Below are positions 8,060 to 16,792 of a DNA stretch of 64,000 nt, one piece after another. Source of the DNA: Pseudomonas sp. (GTDB lineage Bacteria > Pseudomonadota > Gammaproteobacteria > Pseudomonadales > Pseudomonadaceae); contig JAUSOF010000095.1 of the NCBI GenBank assembly GCA_030656145.1, positions 90,079-154,078 of the forward strand, read 5' to 3'. The position numbers and the translations under genes are program-made. How positions within the stretch are numbered: the stretch's first letter is position 1; each line of letters starts with the position of its first letter. The notes below the pieces were generated by a model, which saw only the letters and a program-made list of their open reading frames with translations, was not told the origin of the DNA and ran no database searches.

Positions 8060-9496
8060 TTAGTCGACGGCCTTGACCATGTCCTCGATGACCTTCTTGG
8101 CGTCGCCGAAGACCATCATGGTTTTGTCCAGGTAGAACAGTTCGTTGTCCAGGCCGGCGTAGCCGCTGGCCATCGAGCGCTTGTTGACGATCACGGTCTT
8201 GGCCTTGTAGGCCTCGAGGATCGGCATGCCGGCGATTGACGACGTCGGATCGTTCTTCGCCGCCGGGTTGACCACGTCGTTGGCGCCGAGCACCAGCACC
8301 ACGTCGGCCTGGCCGAACTCGGAGTTGATGTCGTCCATCTCGAACACTTGCTCGTAGGGCACTTCGGCCTCGGCCAGCAGCACGTTCATATGGCCCGGCA
8401 TACGCCCGGCAACCGGGTGAATCGCGTACTTCACGGTCACACCACGATGAGTCAGCTTCTCGGCCAGTTCCATCAGCGCGTGCTGGGCACGGGCCACGGC
8501 CAGGCCGTAGCCGGGCACAATGATCACGGTGTCGGCATTGGTCAGGAGGAAGGCAGCGTCGTCGGCCGAACCGGACTTCACCGGGCGGGCTTCCTTGTCG
8601 CCGGCCGGGCCGGCAGCTGCCGGAGCACCACCGAAGCCGCCGAGGATGACGTTGAAGAACGAGCGGTTCATCGCCTTGCACATGATGTACGAGAGGATCG
8701 CGCCGCTGGAACCAACCAGGGAACCGGCGATGATCAGCATCGAGTTGTTCAGCGAAAAGCCGATCCCGGCCGCCGCCCAGCCCGAGTAGCTGTTGAGCAT
8801 CGACACCACCACCGGCATATCAGCGCCGCCGATAGGGATGATGATCAGCACGCCGATGACGAAGGCCAAAGCCAGCAGCAGGGCGAAGGCACTGAGGTTA
8901 CCGGTGAAGGTGTACACCAGACCCAGGCCAAGAATCGCCAGGCCGATGGCCAGGTTGATCCAGTGCTGGCCCTTGAACTGTACCGGTGCGCCCTGGAACA
9001 GGCGGAACTTGTACTTGCCCGAGAGCTTGCCAAAGGCGATCACCGAGCCGGAGAAGGTGATGGCACCGATGGCCGCACCGAGGAACAGCTCCAAGCGGTT
9101 ACCGGCCGGAATCGCATCACCGAGGCTGGCGACGATGCCCAGCGACTGCGGCTCGACGACCGCGGCAATGGCAATGAACACCGCAGCCAGGCCGATCATG
9201 CTGTGCATGAAGGCGACCAGTTCCGGCATCTTGGTCATTTCCACGCGCTTGGCCATGACAGTGCCGACGCTACCGCCAACCAGCAGGCCGACAATCACAT
9301 AGCCGAGGCCCTGGGTAGCCAGCTCGCTGCCCAGCTTGTACACCAGGCCGACGGTGGTAAGGATGGCCAGGCCCATGCCGAGCATGCCGAACAGGTTGCC
9401 ACGCCGTGAACTGGTCGGGTGCGACAGACCCTTGAGCGCCTGGATAAAGCAGATCGAGGCGACCAGGTAGAGAACAGTGATCAGGTTCATGCTCAT
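8060..9496 (-). CDS. pntB: NAD(P) transhydrogenase subunit beta
   Basis: A 478-residue membrane protein carrying the proton channel segments and the NADP(H)-binding domain III of the energy-linked transhydrogenase, which moves hydride between NADH and NADP+ using the proton gradient. About eight or nine membrane segments fill residues 1-290. The C-terminal domain shows VIIVPGYGLAVARAQHA (nucleotide fold), HPVAGRMPGHMNVLLAEA and VLGANDVVNPAAKNDP, all hallmark PntB motifs. ATG 9496 shares one base with the pntAB stop (TGATG). It is the last gene of pntAA-pntAB-pntB and is followed by a strong terminator. Confidence 0.97.
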   Translation of the reverse strand: MSMNLITVLYLVASICFIQALKGLSHPTSSRRGNLFGMLGMGLAILTTVGLVYKLGSELATQGLGYVIVGLLVGGSVGTVMAKRVEMTKMPELVAFMHSMIGLAAVFIAIAAVVEPQSLGIVASLGDAIPAGNRLELFLGAAIGAITFSGSVIAFGKLSGKYKFRLFQGAPVQFKGQHWINLAIGLAILGLGLVYTFTGNLSAFALLLALAFVIGVLIIIPIGGADMPVVVSMLNSYSGWAAAGIGFSLNNSMLIIAGSLVGSSGAILSYIMCKAMNRSFFNVILGGFGGAPAAAGPAGDKEARPVKSGSADDAAFLLTNADTVIIVPGYGLAVARAQHALMELAEKLTHRGVTVKYAIHPVAGRMPGHMNVLLAEAEVPYEQVFEMDDINSEFGQADVVLVLGANDVVNPAAKNDPTSSIAGMPILEAYKAKTVIVNKRSMASGYAGLDNELFYLDKTMMVFGDAKKVIEDMVKAVD

Positions 9497-9813
9497 CAAT
9501 GCTTCTCCACTGCAGCGGCTTTCGGCGCTTTCTTCTTGAACATTTCCAGCATGCGCCGGGTTACCAGGAAACCGCCGAACACGTTGACCGCGGCTAACGC
9601 CACGGCCAGGGTGCCCATGGTCTTGCCCAGTGGCGTCACGGTCAGCGCCGCGGCGAGCATGGCGCCGACGATGACGATCGCGGAGATCGCGTTGGTCACC
9701 GCCATCAGCGGCGTGTGCAGGGCCGGGGTGACGTTCCATACCACGTGGTAGCCGATGTAGATGGCCAGCACGAAGATGATCAGGTTGTAGATACCGTCAG
9801 AAATCATATCCAT
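9496..9813 (-). CDS. pntAB: NAD(P) transhydrogenase subunit alpha part 2 (membrane part)
   Basis: A 105-residue protein with three membrane segments, containing HTPLMAVTNAISAIVIVGA, the conserved domain II piece of the alpha subunit. In enterobacteria this region is fused to PntA; here it is a separate gene, the split (three-gene) form of the enzyme. It lies 13 bases after pntAA and overlaps pntB by one base. Confidence 0.96.
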   Translation of the reverse strand: MDMISDGIYNLIIFVLAIYIGYHVVWNVTPALHTPLMAVTNAISAIVIVGAMLAAALTVTPLGKTMGTLAVALAAVNVFGGFLVTRRMLEMFKKKAPKAAAVEKH

Positions 9814-9826
9814 GGTTGTTCTCCCC

Positions 9827-10948
9827 TTAGCCGTTGGTTCGCAAGACTTGGCCGTCCGTGCACATCAGGCACGCTTTGACGATGTCGTCTTCGAGGTTGA
9901 GGTGGAACTGAGCATCTTTGTCGATGACCAGCTTGAGGAAATCCAGCAGGTTGCGCGCATACAGCGCCGAGGCATCGGCGGGCACCATGGCGGCCAGGTT
10001 GCTGTAACCGACGATGGTCACGCCGTGCTGGATCACCACCTGTTCGGCGACCGTCAGCGGGCAGTTGCCGCCTTGCGCCGCAGCCAGGTCGATAACCACC
10101 GAACCGGGTTTCATCTCGGCCACGGTGGCCTCGTGCAGCAGGGTCGGCGCCTTGCGCCCCGGAATCAGCGCGGTGGTGATGACGATATCGGCCTGCTTGG
10201 CACGTTCGTGCACCGCCTTGGCCTGACGCTCCATCCACGAGGCCGGCATCGGCCGCGCATAGCCGCCGACCCCTTCGGCGCATTCACGCTCCTCATCGGT
10301 CTCGCAGGGTACGTCGACGAACTTGGCGCCGAGCGACTCGATCTGCTCCTTGACCGCAGGGCGTACGTCCGAGGCTTCGATCACCGCACCCAGGCGCCTG
10401 GCCGTGGCAATGGCCTGCAAGCCGGCGACACCGGCGCCGAGAATCAGCACGCGCGCCGCTTTCACCGTGCCAGCAGCCGTCATCAGCATCGGCATGAAAC
10501 GCGGGTAATGGTGCGCGGCCAGCAGCACGGCCTTGTAGCCGGCGATGTTGGCCTGCGAGCTCAGCACGTCGAGGCTCTGCGCACGCGAGGTGCGCGGCGC
10601 GGCCTCGAGAGCGAAGGCAGTGATCCCGCGGGCATTCAGGCGGGCAATGGTCACGTTACTGAACGGGTTGAGCATGCCGACCAGCACCGTGCCGGTCCTC
10701 ATGTGGGCCAGTTCGGCGTCGGTCGGAGCCAATACTTTCAGCACCAGATCGGCAGCGAAGGCGGCGGCATCGCTGCCGATGGCCGCACCTACGGCTTCGT
10801 AGGCACTGTCGGGAATACTGGCGCTGACGCCAGCTCCGCTTTGCACCGTGACCCGATGGCCTTGGCCGATCAGCTTCTTGATGGTTTCTGGCGTGGCGGC
10901 TACCCGCGTCTCGCCGGCATGGGTTTCGAGAGGAACACCGATGTGCAC
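9827..10948 (-). CDS. pntAA: NAD(P) transhydrogenase subunit alpha part 1 (NAD-binding)
   Basis: A 373-residue soluble NAD(H)-binding domain I. It starts with MHIGVPLETHAGETRVAATPE, the alanine dehydrogenase/PntA signature, and carries RVLILGAGVAGLQAIATARRLGA near residues 165-187 as the Rossmann loop. Acting with PntAB and PntB at the inner membrane, it supplies NADPH. It is the first gene of the operon, so the promoter should lie in the 700-base gap to its right. Confidence 0.96.
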   Translation of the reverse strand: MHIGVPLETHAGETRVAATPETIKKLIGQGHRVTVQSGAGVSASIPDSAYEAVGAAIGSDAAAFAADLVLKVLAPTDAELAHMRTGTVLVGMLNPFSNVTIARLNARGITAFALEAAPRTSRAQSLDVLSSQANIAGYKAVLLAAHHYPRFMPMLMTAAGTVKAARVLILGAGVAGLQAIATARRLGAVIEASDVRPAVKEQIESLGAKFVDVPCETDEERECAEGVGGYARPMPASWMERQAKAVHERAKQADIVITTALIPGRKAPTLLHEATVAEMKPGSVVIDLAAAQGGNCPLTVAEQVVIQHGVTIVGYSNLAAMVPADASALYARNLLDFLKLVIDKDAQFHLNLEDDIVKACLMCTDGQVLRTNG

Positions 10949-11647
10949 GTCAAATCTCCTGCGTGATCTTTATCTTTAATGAACCGACGCACTGCGGATG
11001 GCACGTCGGCGAAGGGAGGATCAGCACAAATCACCCTAGCAGAGGCTATGTTGCGGGCGGGCCGGCATTTTGCAGGCGCAGCATAAGTCCTTCAAGGTGT
11101 TATGGAGTAAAACCTTGCGACAACTACAAGTCATTCTGCGACTTGTGATTCACATTTTTCATGAAAGCCTTGCCAGCCGTGGCCGGCAAGTGAATCAAGG
11201 GGGCTTCCTGGGCGATTGGCATGAGCGCCATGAATAACCGCACATCAAATAGCAGTGGCATTGGTTAAAAAGCCATCAAAGGCACATATTCAGGGCCTTG
11301 CGCACGCTTCACTGTGCAATAAATTAGACACACACACGAGACACTACGCGCCACGATGTAGTGGTAAATATCACTCACTACACGACTACCTCGCCCTTGC
11401 TGAGGGCTATTTAACAGATCATCGTTGCGCGAGAACCTACCCGCTGAAGTACCTGGGTGATCGTGCATTTCTGCTACTAAGTTAGCGGGTGCGGGCCGAG
11501 CTTCCTGCACTCTGGCACCGAGGCAGAAGTCCCCTGCAGTGCGTGACCAGGACACCGCCACAGCGCAAGGCGTCTGCCACTACTCAGTGGCCATAAAAGA
11601 TCGGAGCCGGCGCGTTAGGCAAGGGCAACTACTTCGCTTGCTGTCGT
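10949..11647. other. Long intergenic region between pntAA and the LysR gene
   Basis: About 700 bases separate the pntAA start from the 3' end of the LysR gene. I see no gene with a ribosome site and family resemblance. A 76-codon frame at 11255-11485 is low in coding character. An imperfect hairpin lies at about 11169-11190. The left part should hold the pnt promoter. The middle (about 11280-11480) is AT-richer than the flanks and may be foreign or an unrecognised RNA; I cannot assign it. Confidence 0.4.
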
Positions 11648-12556
11648 TTATTCCAGACCGCTTTCCTGTGCATAGTCCAGCGCCTGCTGAACCAGCCAGT
11701 CGCGAAAACTTTGCAGCGCAGCAGACTCCACCTTGCGTTCGGGAATCATCAGGTAATAGGCCTTGTCGCTGCTGTAGGCATGCTCCAGCGCCAACACCAG
11801 GCGCCCCTCGCTCAGCTCCCGCTGAATCAGGAAGGGCGGAATCAAGGCCACGCCCATCTCGTGCATGGCGGCCTGGGCAAGCATGGAGAACAGTTCGTAG
11901 CGTGGCCCGCTCATGTCCCGGGCCACATTCAGCCCCAGCGAGGCGAACCACTGGCGCCAGGCGTAGGGCCGGGTGGTTTGCTGCAACAGCGGCAGGCTGG
12001 CAATACGCTCGGCGCTGAGGCCGCTTTGCCCGGCGAGCAGCGCCGGGCTGCACACCGGCATCGGGTTTTCACGCATCAGCAGGTGCGAGGCGGTGCCTGA
12101 CCAGTCGGCGTCGCCGAAGTACACCGCGGCATCGAACTGGGTATCGGCGAACAGGAATGGCCGGGTGCGGTTGGTCAGGTTGACCGTGACCTGCGGGTGC
12201 AGGCGCTGGAAATCCTTCAGCCGCGGCAGCAGCCACTGGGTACCGAAGGTCGGCACCACCGCCAGCTCGATGTTCATGGCACCTTGTTGGCCCATCACCG
12301 CCAGGGTATCGCGCTCCACCGCATCCAGTTGCGCGGCAACCCGCCGCGCATAGGACAAACCGGCTTCGGTCAGCTGAACCCCACGGCGCGAGCGGCGAAA
12401 CAGTTCGACGTTGAGAAACTCCTCCAGCCCGGCGATTTGCCGACAGATCGCGCTCTGGGTCAGGGCCAGCTCCTCGGCTGCCCGGGTAAAGCTCTGATGG
12501 CGAGCTGCCGACTCGAAGGCGATCAGGGCCGTAGTGCTGGGGATTTTTCGGCGCAT
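11648..12556 (-). CDS. gcdR: LysR-type regulator of the glutarate genes
   Basis: A 302-residue LysR-type regulator. An N-terminal winged helix (residues 4-62, with SFTRAAEELALTQSAICRQIAGLEEFL) is followed by a GcvA-like effector domain. It is read divergently from gcdH across 193 bases, the arrangement seen at PA0446-PA0448 in P. aeruginosa, where the regulator is taken to control glutaryl-CoA metabolism. LysR proteins usually bind between such divergent genes, respond to a pathway metabolite and repress themselves. The family assignment is certain; the target is inferred from context. Confidence 0.9.
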   Translation of the reverse strand: MRRKIPSTTALIAFESAARHQSFTRAAEELALTQSAICRQIAGLEEFLNVELFRRSRRGVQLTEAGLSYARRVAAQLDAVERDTLAVMGQQGAMNIELAVVPTFGTQWLLPRLKDFQRLHPQVTVNLTNRTRPFLFADTQFDAAVYFGDADWSGTASHLLMRENPMPVCSPALLAGQSGLSAERIASLPLLQQTTRPYAWRQWFASLGLNVARDMSGPRYELFSMLAQAAMHEMGVALIPPFLIQRELSEGRLVLALEHAYSSDKAYYLMIPERKVESAALQSFRDWLVQQALDYAQESGLE

Positions 12557-12749
12557 CTGTGCGGCACTCTCACTCTGTTTTGGATTAAATGCCGCTCAAA
12601 GCTAACTCGGAGTGCGTAAAAAGCACAACAGCATGCGTAATCCTCGTTTGCCCAGCACGCAGATGCAGCCTAGGATCAATTCCATGCACCCCGTGGGCGC
12701 GGCCACTGGCCGCGACGCTAGTCCCCCGTCCTAACTCGAGGTTTTCACA
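12557..12749. promoter_or_regulatory. Divergent promoter region, LysR gene / gcdH
   Basis: These 193 bases separate the two divergent starts. GGATTA at 12582-12587 and TAATCC at 12638-12643 form an inverted pair that could frame a LysR-type site. This is a positional inference. The gcdH start is preceded by CTCGAGGTTTTCACA. Confidence 0.45.
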
Positions 12750-13928
12750 ATGGCCAATGCAAGCTTCAACTGGATCGACCCCCTGTTGCTCGATCAGCAA
12801 CTGACTGAAGAAGAGCGCATGGTGCGCGACAGCGCCCAACAGTTTGCGGCCGACAAGCTTAAGCCGCGGGTGCAACTGGCCTTCCGCAACGAACAGACCG
12901 ACCCGGCGATCTTCCGCGAGATGGGCGACACCGGCCTGCTCGGCGCGACCATTCCTGAAGTTTATGGCGGCAGCGGCTTGAACTACGTGTGCTACGGCCT
13001 GATTGCCCGCGAAGTGGAGCGCATCGACTCCGGCTATCGCTCGATGATGAGCGTGCAGTCGTCCCTGGTAATGGTGCCAATCAACGAATTCGGCAACGAG
13101 GCGACCAAGCAGAAATACCTGCCCAAGTTGGCCAGCGGCGAATATATCGGCTGCTTCGGCCTGACCGAACCAGACCATGGCTCCGATCCGGGCAGCATGA
13201 TCACCCGCGCCAAAAAGGTCGACGGTGGCTACCGCCTGAGCGGCGCCAAAATGTGGATCACCAACAGCCCGATCGCCGATGTGTTCGTGGTCTGGGCCAA
13301 GGATGATGCTGGCGAAATCCGCGGCTTCGTTCTGGAAAAAGGCTGGCAGGGCCTGAGCGCCCCGGTGATTCACGGCAAGGTCGGCCTGCGCGCCTCGATC
13401 ACCGGCGAAATCGTCATGGACAACGTGTTCTGCCCGGAAGAAAACGCCTTCCCCGACGTGCGTGGCCTGAAAGGCCCGTTTACCTGCCTCAACTCTGCCC
13501 GTTACGGCATCAGCTGGGGCGCGCTGGGCGCCGCTGAAGATTGCTGGCACACCGCCCGTCAGTACACCCTGGATCGCAAGCAGTTCGGCCGCCCGCTGGC
13601 ACAAACCCAACTGATCCAGAAGAAACTGGCTGACATGCAGACCGAAATCACCCTGGCCCTGCAAGGCTGCCTGCGCCTGGGCCGGATGAAGGACGAAGGC
13701 ACTGCGGCGGTGGAAATCACCTCGATCATGAAGCGCAACAGCTGCGGCAAATCCCTGGACATCGCCCGCCTGGCCCGCGACATGCTTGGTGGTAACGGCA
13801 TTAGTGATGAGTACAGCGTGGCCCGCCACCTGGTCAACCTGGAAGTGGTTAATACCTATGAAGGCACCCACGACGTCCATGCGCTGATCCTCGGCCGCGC
13901 GCAGACAGGGCTCCAAGCGTTTTTCTGA
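12750..13928 (+). CDS. gcdH: Glutaryl-CoA dehydrogenase
   Basis: A 392-residue acyl-CoA dehydrogenase that oxidises and decarboxylates glutaryl-CoA to crotonyl-CoA in lysine and glutarate breakdown. Residues include the FAD/substrate signatures CFGLTEPDHGSDPGSM and KMWITNSPIADVFVVWAK, and YEGTHDVHALILGRA near the C-terminus, where the Glu is the catalytic base. RYGISWGALGAAEDCW and QLIQKKLADMQTEI are characteristic of GcdH rather than other acyl-CoA dehydrogenases. It is followed by gcdG after 130 bases filled with extragenic repeats. Confidence 0.96.
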   Translation: MANASFNWIDPLLLDQQLTEEERMVRDSAQQFAADKLKPRVQLAFRNEQTDPAIFREMGDTGLLGATIPEVYGGSGLNYVCYGLIAREVERIDSGYRSMMSVQSSLVMVPINEFGNEATKQKYLPKLASGEYIGCFGLTEPDHGSDPGSMITRAKKVDGGYRLSGAKMWITNSPIADVFVVWAKDDAGEIRGFVLEKGWQGLSAPVIHGKVGLRASITGEIVMDNVFCPEENAFPDVRGLKGPFTCLNSARYGISWGALGAAEDCWHTARQYTLDRKQFGRPLAQTQLIQKKLADMQTEITLALQGCLRLGRMKDEGTAAVEITSIMKRNSCGKSLDIARLARDMLGGNGISDEYSVARHLVNLEVVNTYEGTHDVHALILGRAQTGLQAFF

Positions 13929-13937
13929 ACCTGAACC

Positions 13938-14013
13938 GTAGGATGGGTTGAGCGCAGCGATACCCATCAGATCGCTCGATGGGCTCCACCGCTTCGCGGC
14001 TAATCCATCCTAC
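13938..14013. repeat. Palindromic extragenic element (GTAGGATGGGT type)
   Basis: The element opens with GTAGGATGGGTT and closes with AATCCATCCTAC, an imperfect inverted repeat. Internal GATACCCATC and GATGGGCTCC also pair. Elements of this kind are scattered between genes in many gammaproteobacteria. It sits between gcdH and gcdG, where its transcript could fold into a long hairpin. Confidence 0.7.
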
Positions 14014-14028
14014 GTCCTGTTTGCTGTC

Positions 14029-14049
14029 GGTGCGCACAGCGCACCCTAC
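14029..14049. repeat. 21-bp dispersed palindromic extragenic element, copy 2
   Basis: GGTGCG-CACAG-CGCACC-CTAC. Its last bases run directly into the GGAG ribosome site of gcdG (14050-14053), so folding of this hairpin could limit or tune gcdG translation. Confidence 0.8.
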
Positions 14050-14058
14050 GGAGTTCCC

Positions 14059-15282
14059 ATGTCCGGTGCCCTGTCGCATATCCGTGTACTCGACCTGTCC
14101 CGCGTCCTCGCTGGGCCTTGGGCCGGGCAGATTCTGGCTGACCTCGGCGCCGAGGTGATCAAGATTGAACGGCCGAAGGTCGGCGACGACACCCGCCACT
14201 GGGGCCCGCCGTTCCTGCAGAATGCAGCGGGCGAGAACACCAGCGAAGCCGCCTATTACCTGTCGGCCAATCGCAACAAACAATCGGTCACCGTGGACTT
14301 CACCCAGGCCGAAGGCCAGCGACTGGTGCGCGAAATGGTGGCCAAGGCCGACATCCTGATCGAGAACTTCAAGGTCGGTGGGCTGGCCGCTTACGGCCTC
14401 GACTACGCCACCCTGAAAGAGCTGAATCCGCAACTGATCTATTGCTCGATCACCGGCTTCGGCCAGGACGGCCCCTACGCCAAGCGCGCCGGTTACGACT
14501 TCATGATCCAGGGCCTGGGGGGCTTGATGAGCCTGACCGGGCGCGCCGACGAGGAAGCGGGCGCCGGACCGGTCAAGGTCGGCGTGGCCCTGACCGACAT
14601 CCTTACCGGCCTGTACTCGACCGCAGCGATCCTGGCCGCCCTGGCCAGCCGCGATCAGACCGGTAATGGCCAACACATCGACATGGCCCTGCTCGATGTG
14701 CAGGTCGCCTGCCTGGCCAACCAGGCGATGAACTACCTGACCACCGGCGTGGCACCACGCCGGCTGGGCAATGCCCACCCGAACATCGTGCCCTATCAGG
14801 ACTTCCCCACTGCCGACGGCGACATCATCCTCACGGTCGGCAACGATGGGCAATTCCGCAAATTTTGCGAGGTCGCCGGCCTTGCGGCTTTGGCCGTCGA
14901 CTCGCGCTTTTCCACCAATCAGGCGCGCGTTGCCCATCGCGCCGAACTGATTCCGCTGATCCGCCAGGCCACCGTATTCAAGACCACTGCCGAATGGCTG
15001 GTGGCCCTGGAACAAGCCGGCGTGCCCTGCGGGCCGATCAACGACCTGCAGCAGGTGTTTGCCGACCCGCAGGTGCAGGCCCGTGGTCTGCGCGTCGACC
15101 TGCCCCACCCGCTGGCCGGCAGCGTGCCGCAGGTGGCCAGCCCGATTCGCCTCTCGGCGACCCCGGTGCAATACCGCAACGCCCCGCCGCTACTTGGCGA
15201 ACACACCGAGCAGGTGCTGCAGCAATGGCTCGGTTTGAGCCTGGAGCAGATAGACCAACTGCGTCAGGCCGGGGTGCTGTAG
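14059..15282 (+). CDS. gcdG: CaiB/BaiF CoA-transferase, succinyl-CoA:glutarate type
   Basis: A 407-residue family III CoA-transferase. The start (LSHIRVLDLSRVLAGPWAGQ), DLGAEVIKIERP and the VGVALTDILTGLYSTAAI region with the catalytic-type Asp are family hallmarks. Paired with gcdH and the LysR gene, it most likely loads CoA onto glutarate to feed GcdH, as in P. aeruginosa PA0446. ATG 14059 follows GGAG; the same frame is open further upstream to 13948, but that part is repeat sequence. The specific substrate is inferred from the neighbours. Confidence 0.88.
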   Translation: MSGALSHIRVLDLSRVLAGPWAGQILADLGAEVIKIERPKVGDDTRHWGPPFLQNAAGENTSEAAYYLSANRNKQSVTVDFTQAEGQRLVREMVAKADILIENFKVGGLAAYGLDYATLKELNPQLIYCSITGFGQDGPYAKRAGYDFMIQGLGGLMSLTGRADEEAGAGPVKVGVALTDILTGLYSTAAILAALASRDQTGNGQHIDMALLDVQVACLANQAMNYLTTGVAPRRLGNAHPNIVPYQDFPTADGDIILTVGNDGQFRKFCEVAGLAALAVDSRFSTNQARVAHRAELIPLIRQATVFKTTAEWLVALEQAGVPCGPINDLQQVFADPQVQARGLRVDLPHPLAGSVPQVASPIRLSATPVQYRNAPPLLGEHTEQVLQQWLGLSLEQIDQLRQAGVL

Positions 15283-15352
15283 CCGCCTCTCAGGCTGGTG
15301 GCCTTTACCATCCCCGCAGATGATGTTGCGCCGGGAGACATAGCTAACGCCT

Positions 15353-15373
15353 GGTGCGCACCGCGCACCCTAC
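15353..15373. repeat. 21-bp dispersed palindromic extragenic element, copy 3
   Basis: GGTGCG-CACCG-CGCACC-CTAC lies between the convergent 3' ends of gcdG and the flavohaemoglobin gene. No other terminator is evident there, so the hairpin may protect or end both transcripts. Confidence 0.8.
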
Positions 15374-15392
15374 AGGCCGCTGATAGTGCCGC

Positions 15393-16574
15393 TCAGGCCT
15401 CCAGCGAACTGGCCGGACCGAAGAACTCGTAGTGACTCTGCTGCTCCGGCACGCCGAGTTCGCGCAGGTGCTGTTTAACCTGGGCCATGAATGGCTTGGG
15501 CCCTAGGAAGTAGGCATCCAGGTCGCGGTCAGCCGGCAACCACTCGGCCAGTTGCTCGCGGCTCAGAAACCCCTCAGCATCGCCCACATCACCAGCGCGC
15601 GGCTCGCTGTAGCACACGTAATGGCGCAGCTGCGGACACTCATCGCGCTGCGCCTCGACCCAGTCGCGGAAGGCGTGCACGCCGGCATGCCGGGCGCAGT
15701 GGATGAAATGGATCGCCCGGCCGTGATCGCGCGCGGCCTCAAGCATGCTCAATGCCGGGGTGATGCCGACGCCGGCGCTGATCAGCACCAGCGGCTTGCT
15801 CGACTCGCGCAGGACGAAGTCGCCGGCCGGCGGGAACAGTTCCAGGCGATCGCCGACCTGCACGTGGTCGTGCAGGTGGTTGGACGCCTTGCCGCCTGGC
15901 TCGCGCTTGACGCTGATGCGGTATTCGCGACCATTGCCGCAGGCCGACAGCGAATAGTTGCGCCGCACTTCCTCACCCTCCAGTTGCAGGCGCAGGCCGA
16001 TGTACTGGCCCGGCTGGAAGTCGAGCAACGCGCCGCCGTCTGCCGGCACCAGGTGCAGGGAGACGATCTCCTGACTTTCGACACTCTTTTTCGCCACTCG
16101 AAACTCGCGGCCACCACGCCAGCCGCCATCTGCTTGGGCATTGGCGGCGTAGGCGCGCTCTTCGGCGTCGATCAGGATCTGCGCCAGCTGACCATAGGCG
16201 GCGCCCCAGGCGTCGATCACCTCGTCGGTGGCGATCTGTGCGCCGAGCACCTCGCGAATCGCCCGCAGCAGGCAGCTACCGACAATCGGGTAATGCTCGG
16301 GCAAGATCTGCAGCGCCACATGCTTGCTGACGATCTGCCCGACCAGTGGGCCGAGCGCCTCCAGGCGGTCGATATTACGCGCGTACATCAGCACGCCGTT
16401 GGCCAGTGCGCGTTGCTGATCGCCGCTGGCCTGATGCGCCTGGTTGAACAGTGGACGTACCTGCGGGTATTCGCCGAGCATCAGCTGGTAGAAATGCCGA
16501 GTCAGGGCTTCGCCGCCGGTTTCCAGTAGCGGCACTGTGGCCTTGATCAGCGTGCGTTGTTGGGCAGTGAGCAT
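15393..16574 (-). CDS. hmp: Flavohaemoglobin (nitric oxide dioxygenase)
   Basis: A 393-residue flavohaemoprotein (called Fhp in P. aeruginosa) that turns NO and O2 into nitrate using NAD(P)H. The globin domain fills about residues 1-140, with the proximal histidine in VSKHVALQILPEHY. The FAD domain has RRNYSLSACG (RxYS motif), and the NAD domain has LVLISAGVGITPALSML. The gene faces norR across 213 bases containing three NorR-type sites and a sigma-54-like promoter reading toward it, so NO-induced expression is expected. Confidence 0.97.
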   Translation of the reverse strand: MLTAQQRTLIKATVPLLETGGEALTRHFYQLMLGEYPQVRPLFNQAHQASGDQQRALANGVLMYARNIDRLEALGPLVGQIVSKHVALQILPEHYPIVGSCLLRAIREVLGAQIATDEVIDAWGAAYGQLAQILIDAEERAYAANAQADGGWRGGREFRVAKKSVESQEIVSLHLVPADGGALLDFQPGQYIGLRLQLEGEEVRRNYSLSACGNGREYRISVKREPGGKASNHLHDHVQVGDRLELFPPAGDFVLRESSKPLVLISAGVGITPALSMLEAARDHGRAIHFIHCARHAGVHAFRDWVEAQRDECPQLRHYVCYSEPRAGDVGDAEGFLSREQLAEWLPADRDLDAYFLGPKPFMAQVKQHLRELGVPEQQSHYEFFGPASSLEA

Positions 16575-16676
16575 TGAGTGATTCCTGGGGGGCTATGCCG
16601 CCTGGGGTGCGTCGGACGCTTATCGAGAAGCGTTCGCCGGCGCACCCAAGCGTGCTAAGTTCATGGTGACTAGGTT

Positions 16677-16694
16677 GTTACACAACTCGTGCCA
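16677..16694 (-). promoter_or_regulatory. Sigma-54-type promoter for the flavohaemoglobin gene
   Basis: On the minus strand the bases read TGGCACGAGTTGTGTAAC. The -24 half TGGCACG is perfect; ten bases after its GG comes GT where GC is usual, so the -12 half is imperfect. It lies about 105 bases upstream of the hmp start, downstream of the NorR-type sites, as expected for a NorR-activated promoter. Confidence 0.6.
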
Positions 16695-16735
16695 GTTTTA
16701 TAACCTAATACTTTCAATGACTTATAATCACCGCT

Positions 16736-16746
16736 GTCTTTATGAC
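16736..16746. promoter_or_regulatory. NorR binding site 1
   Basis: GTCTTTATGAC matches the NorR core GT-N7-AC, here with GTC...GAC dyad ends. It is the copy nearest the sigma-54-like promoter of hmp. Confidence 0.7.
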
Positions 16747-16761
16747 TGCATGCAGATTCAA

Positions 16762-16772
16762 GTCCTAATGAC
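16762..16772. promoter_or_regulatory. NorR binding site 2
   Basis: GTCCTAATGAC, same GTC-N5-GAC form, 26 bases from site 1. Confidence 0.7.
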
Positions 16773-16781
16773 CCTCGAGTA

Positions 16782-16792
16782 GTCTTTATGAC
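16782..16792. promoter_or_regulatory. NorR binding site 3, over the norR start codon
   Basis: GTCTTTATGAC, identical to site 1 and 20 bases from site 2. It contains the ATG (16788-16790) of norR, so occupancy could also affect norR itself. Confidence 0.65.

Noticed and set aside
11255..11485. A 76-codon frame in the pntAA-LysR gap
   Set aside because: No ribosome site, no domain and unusual composition.
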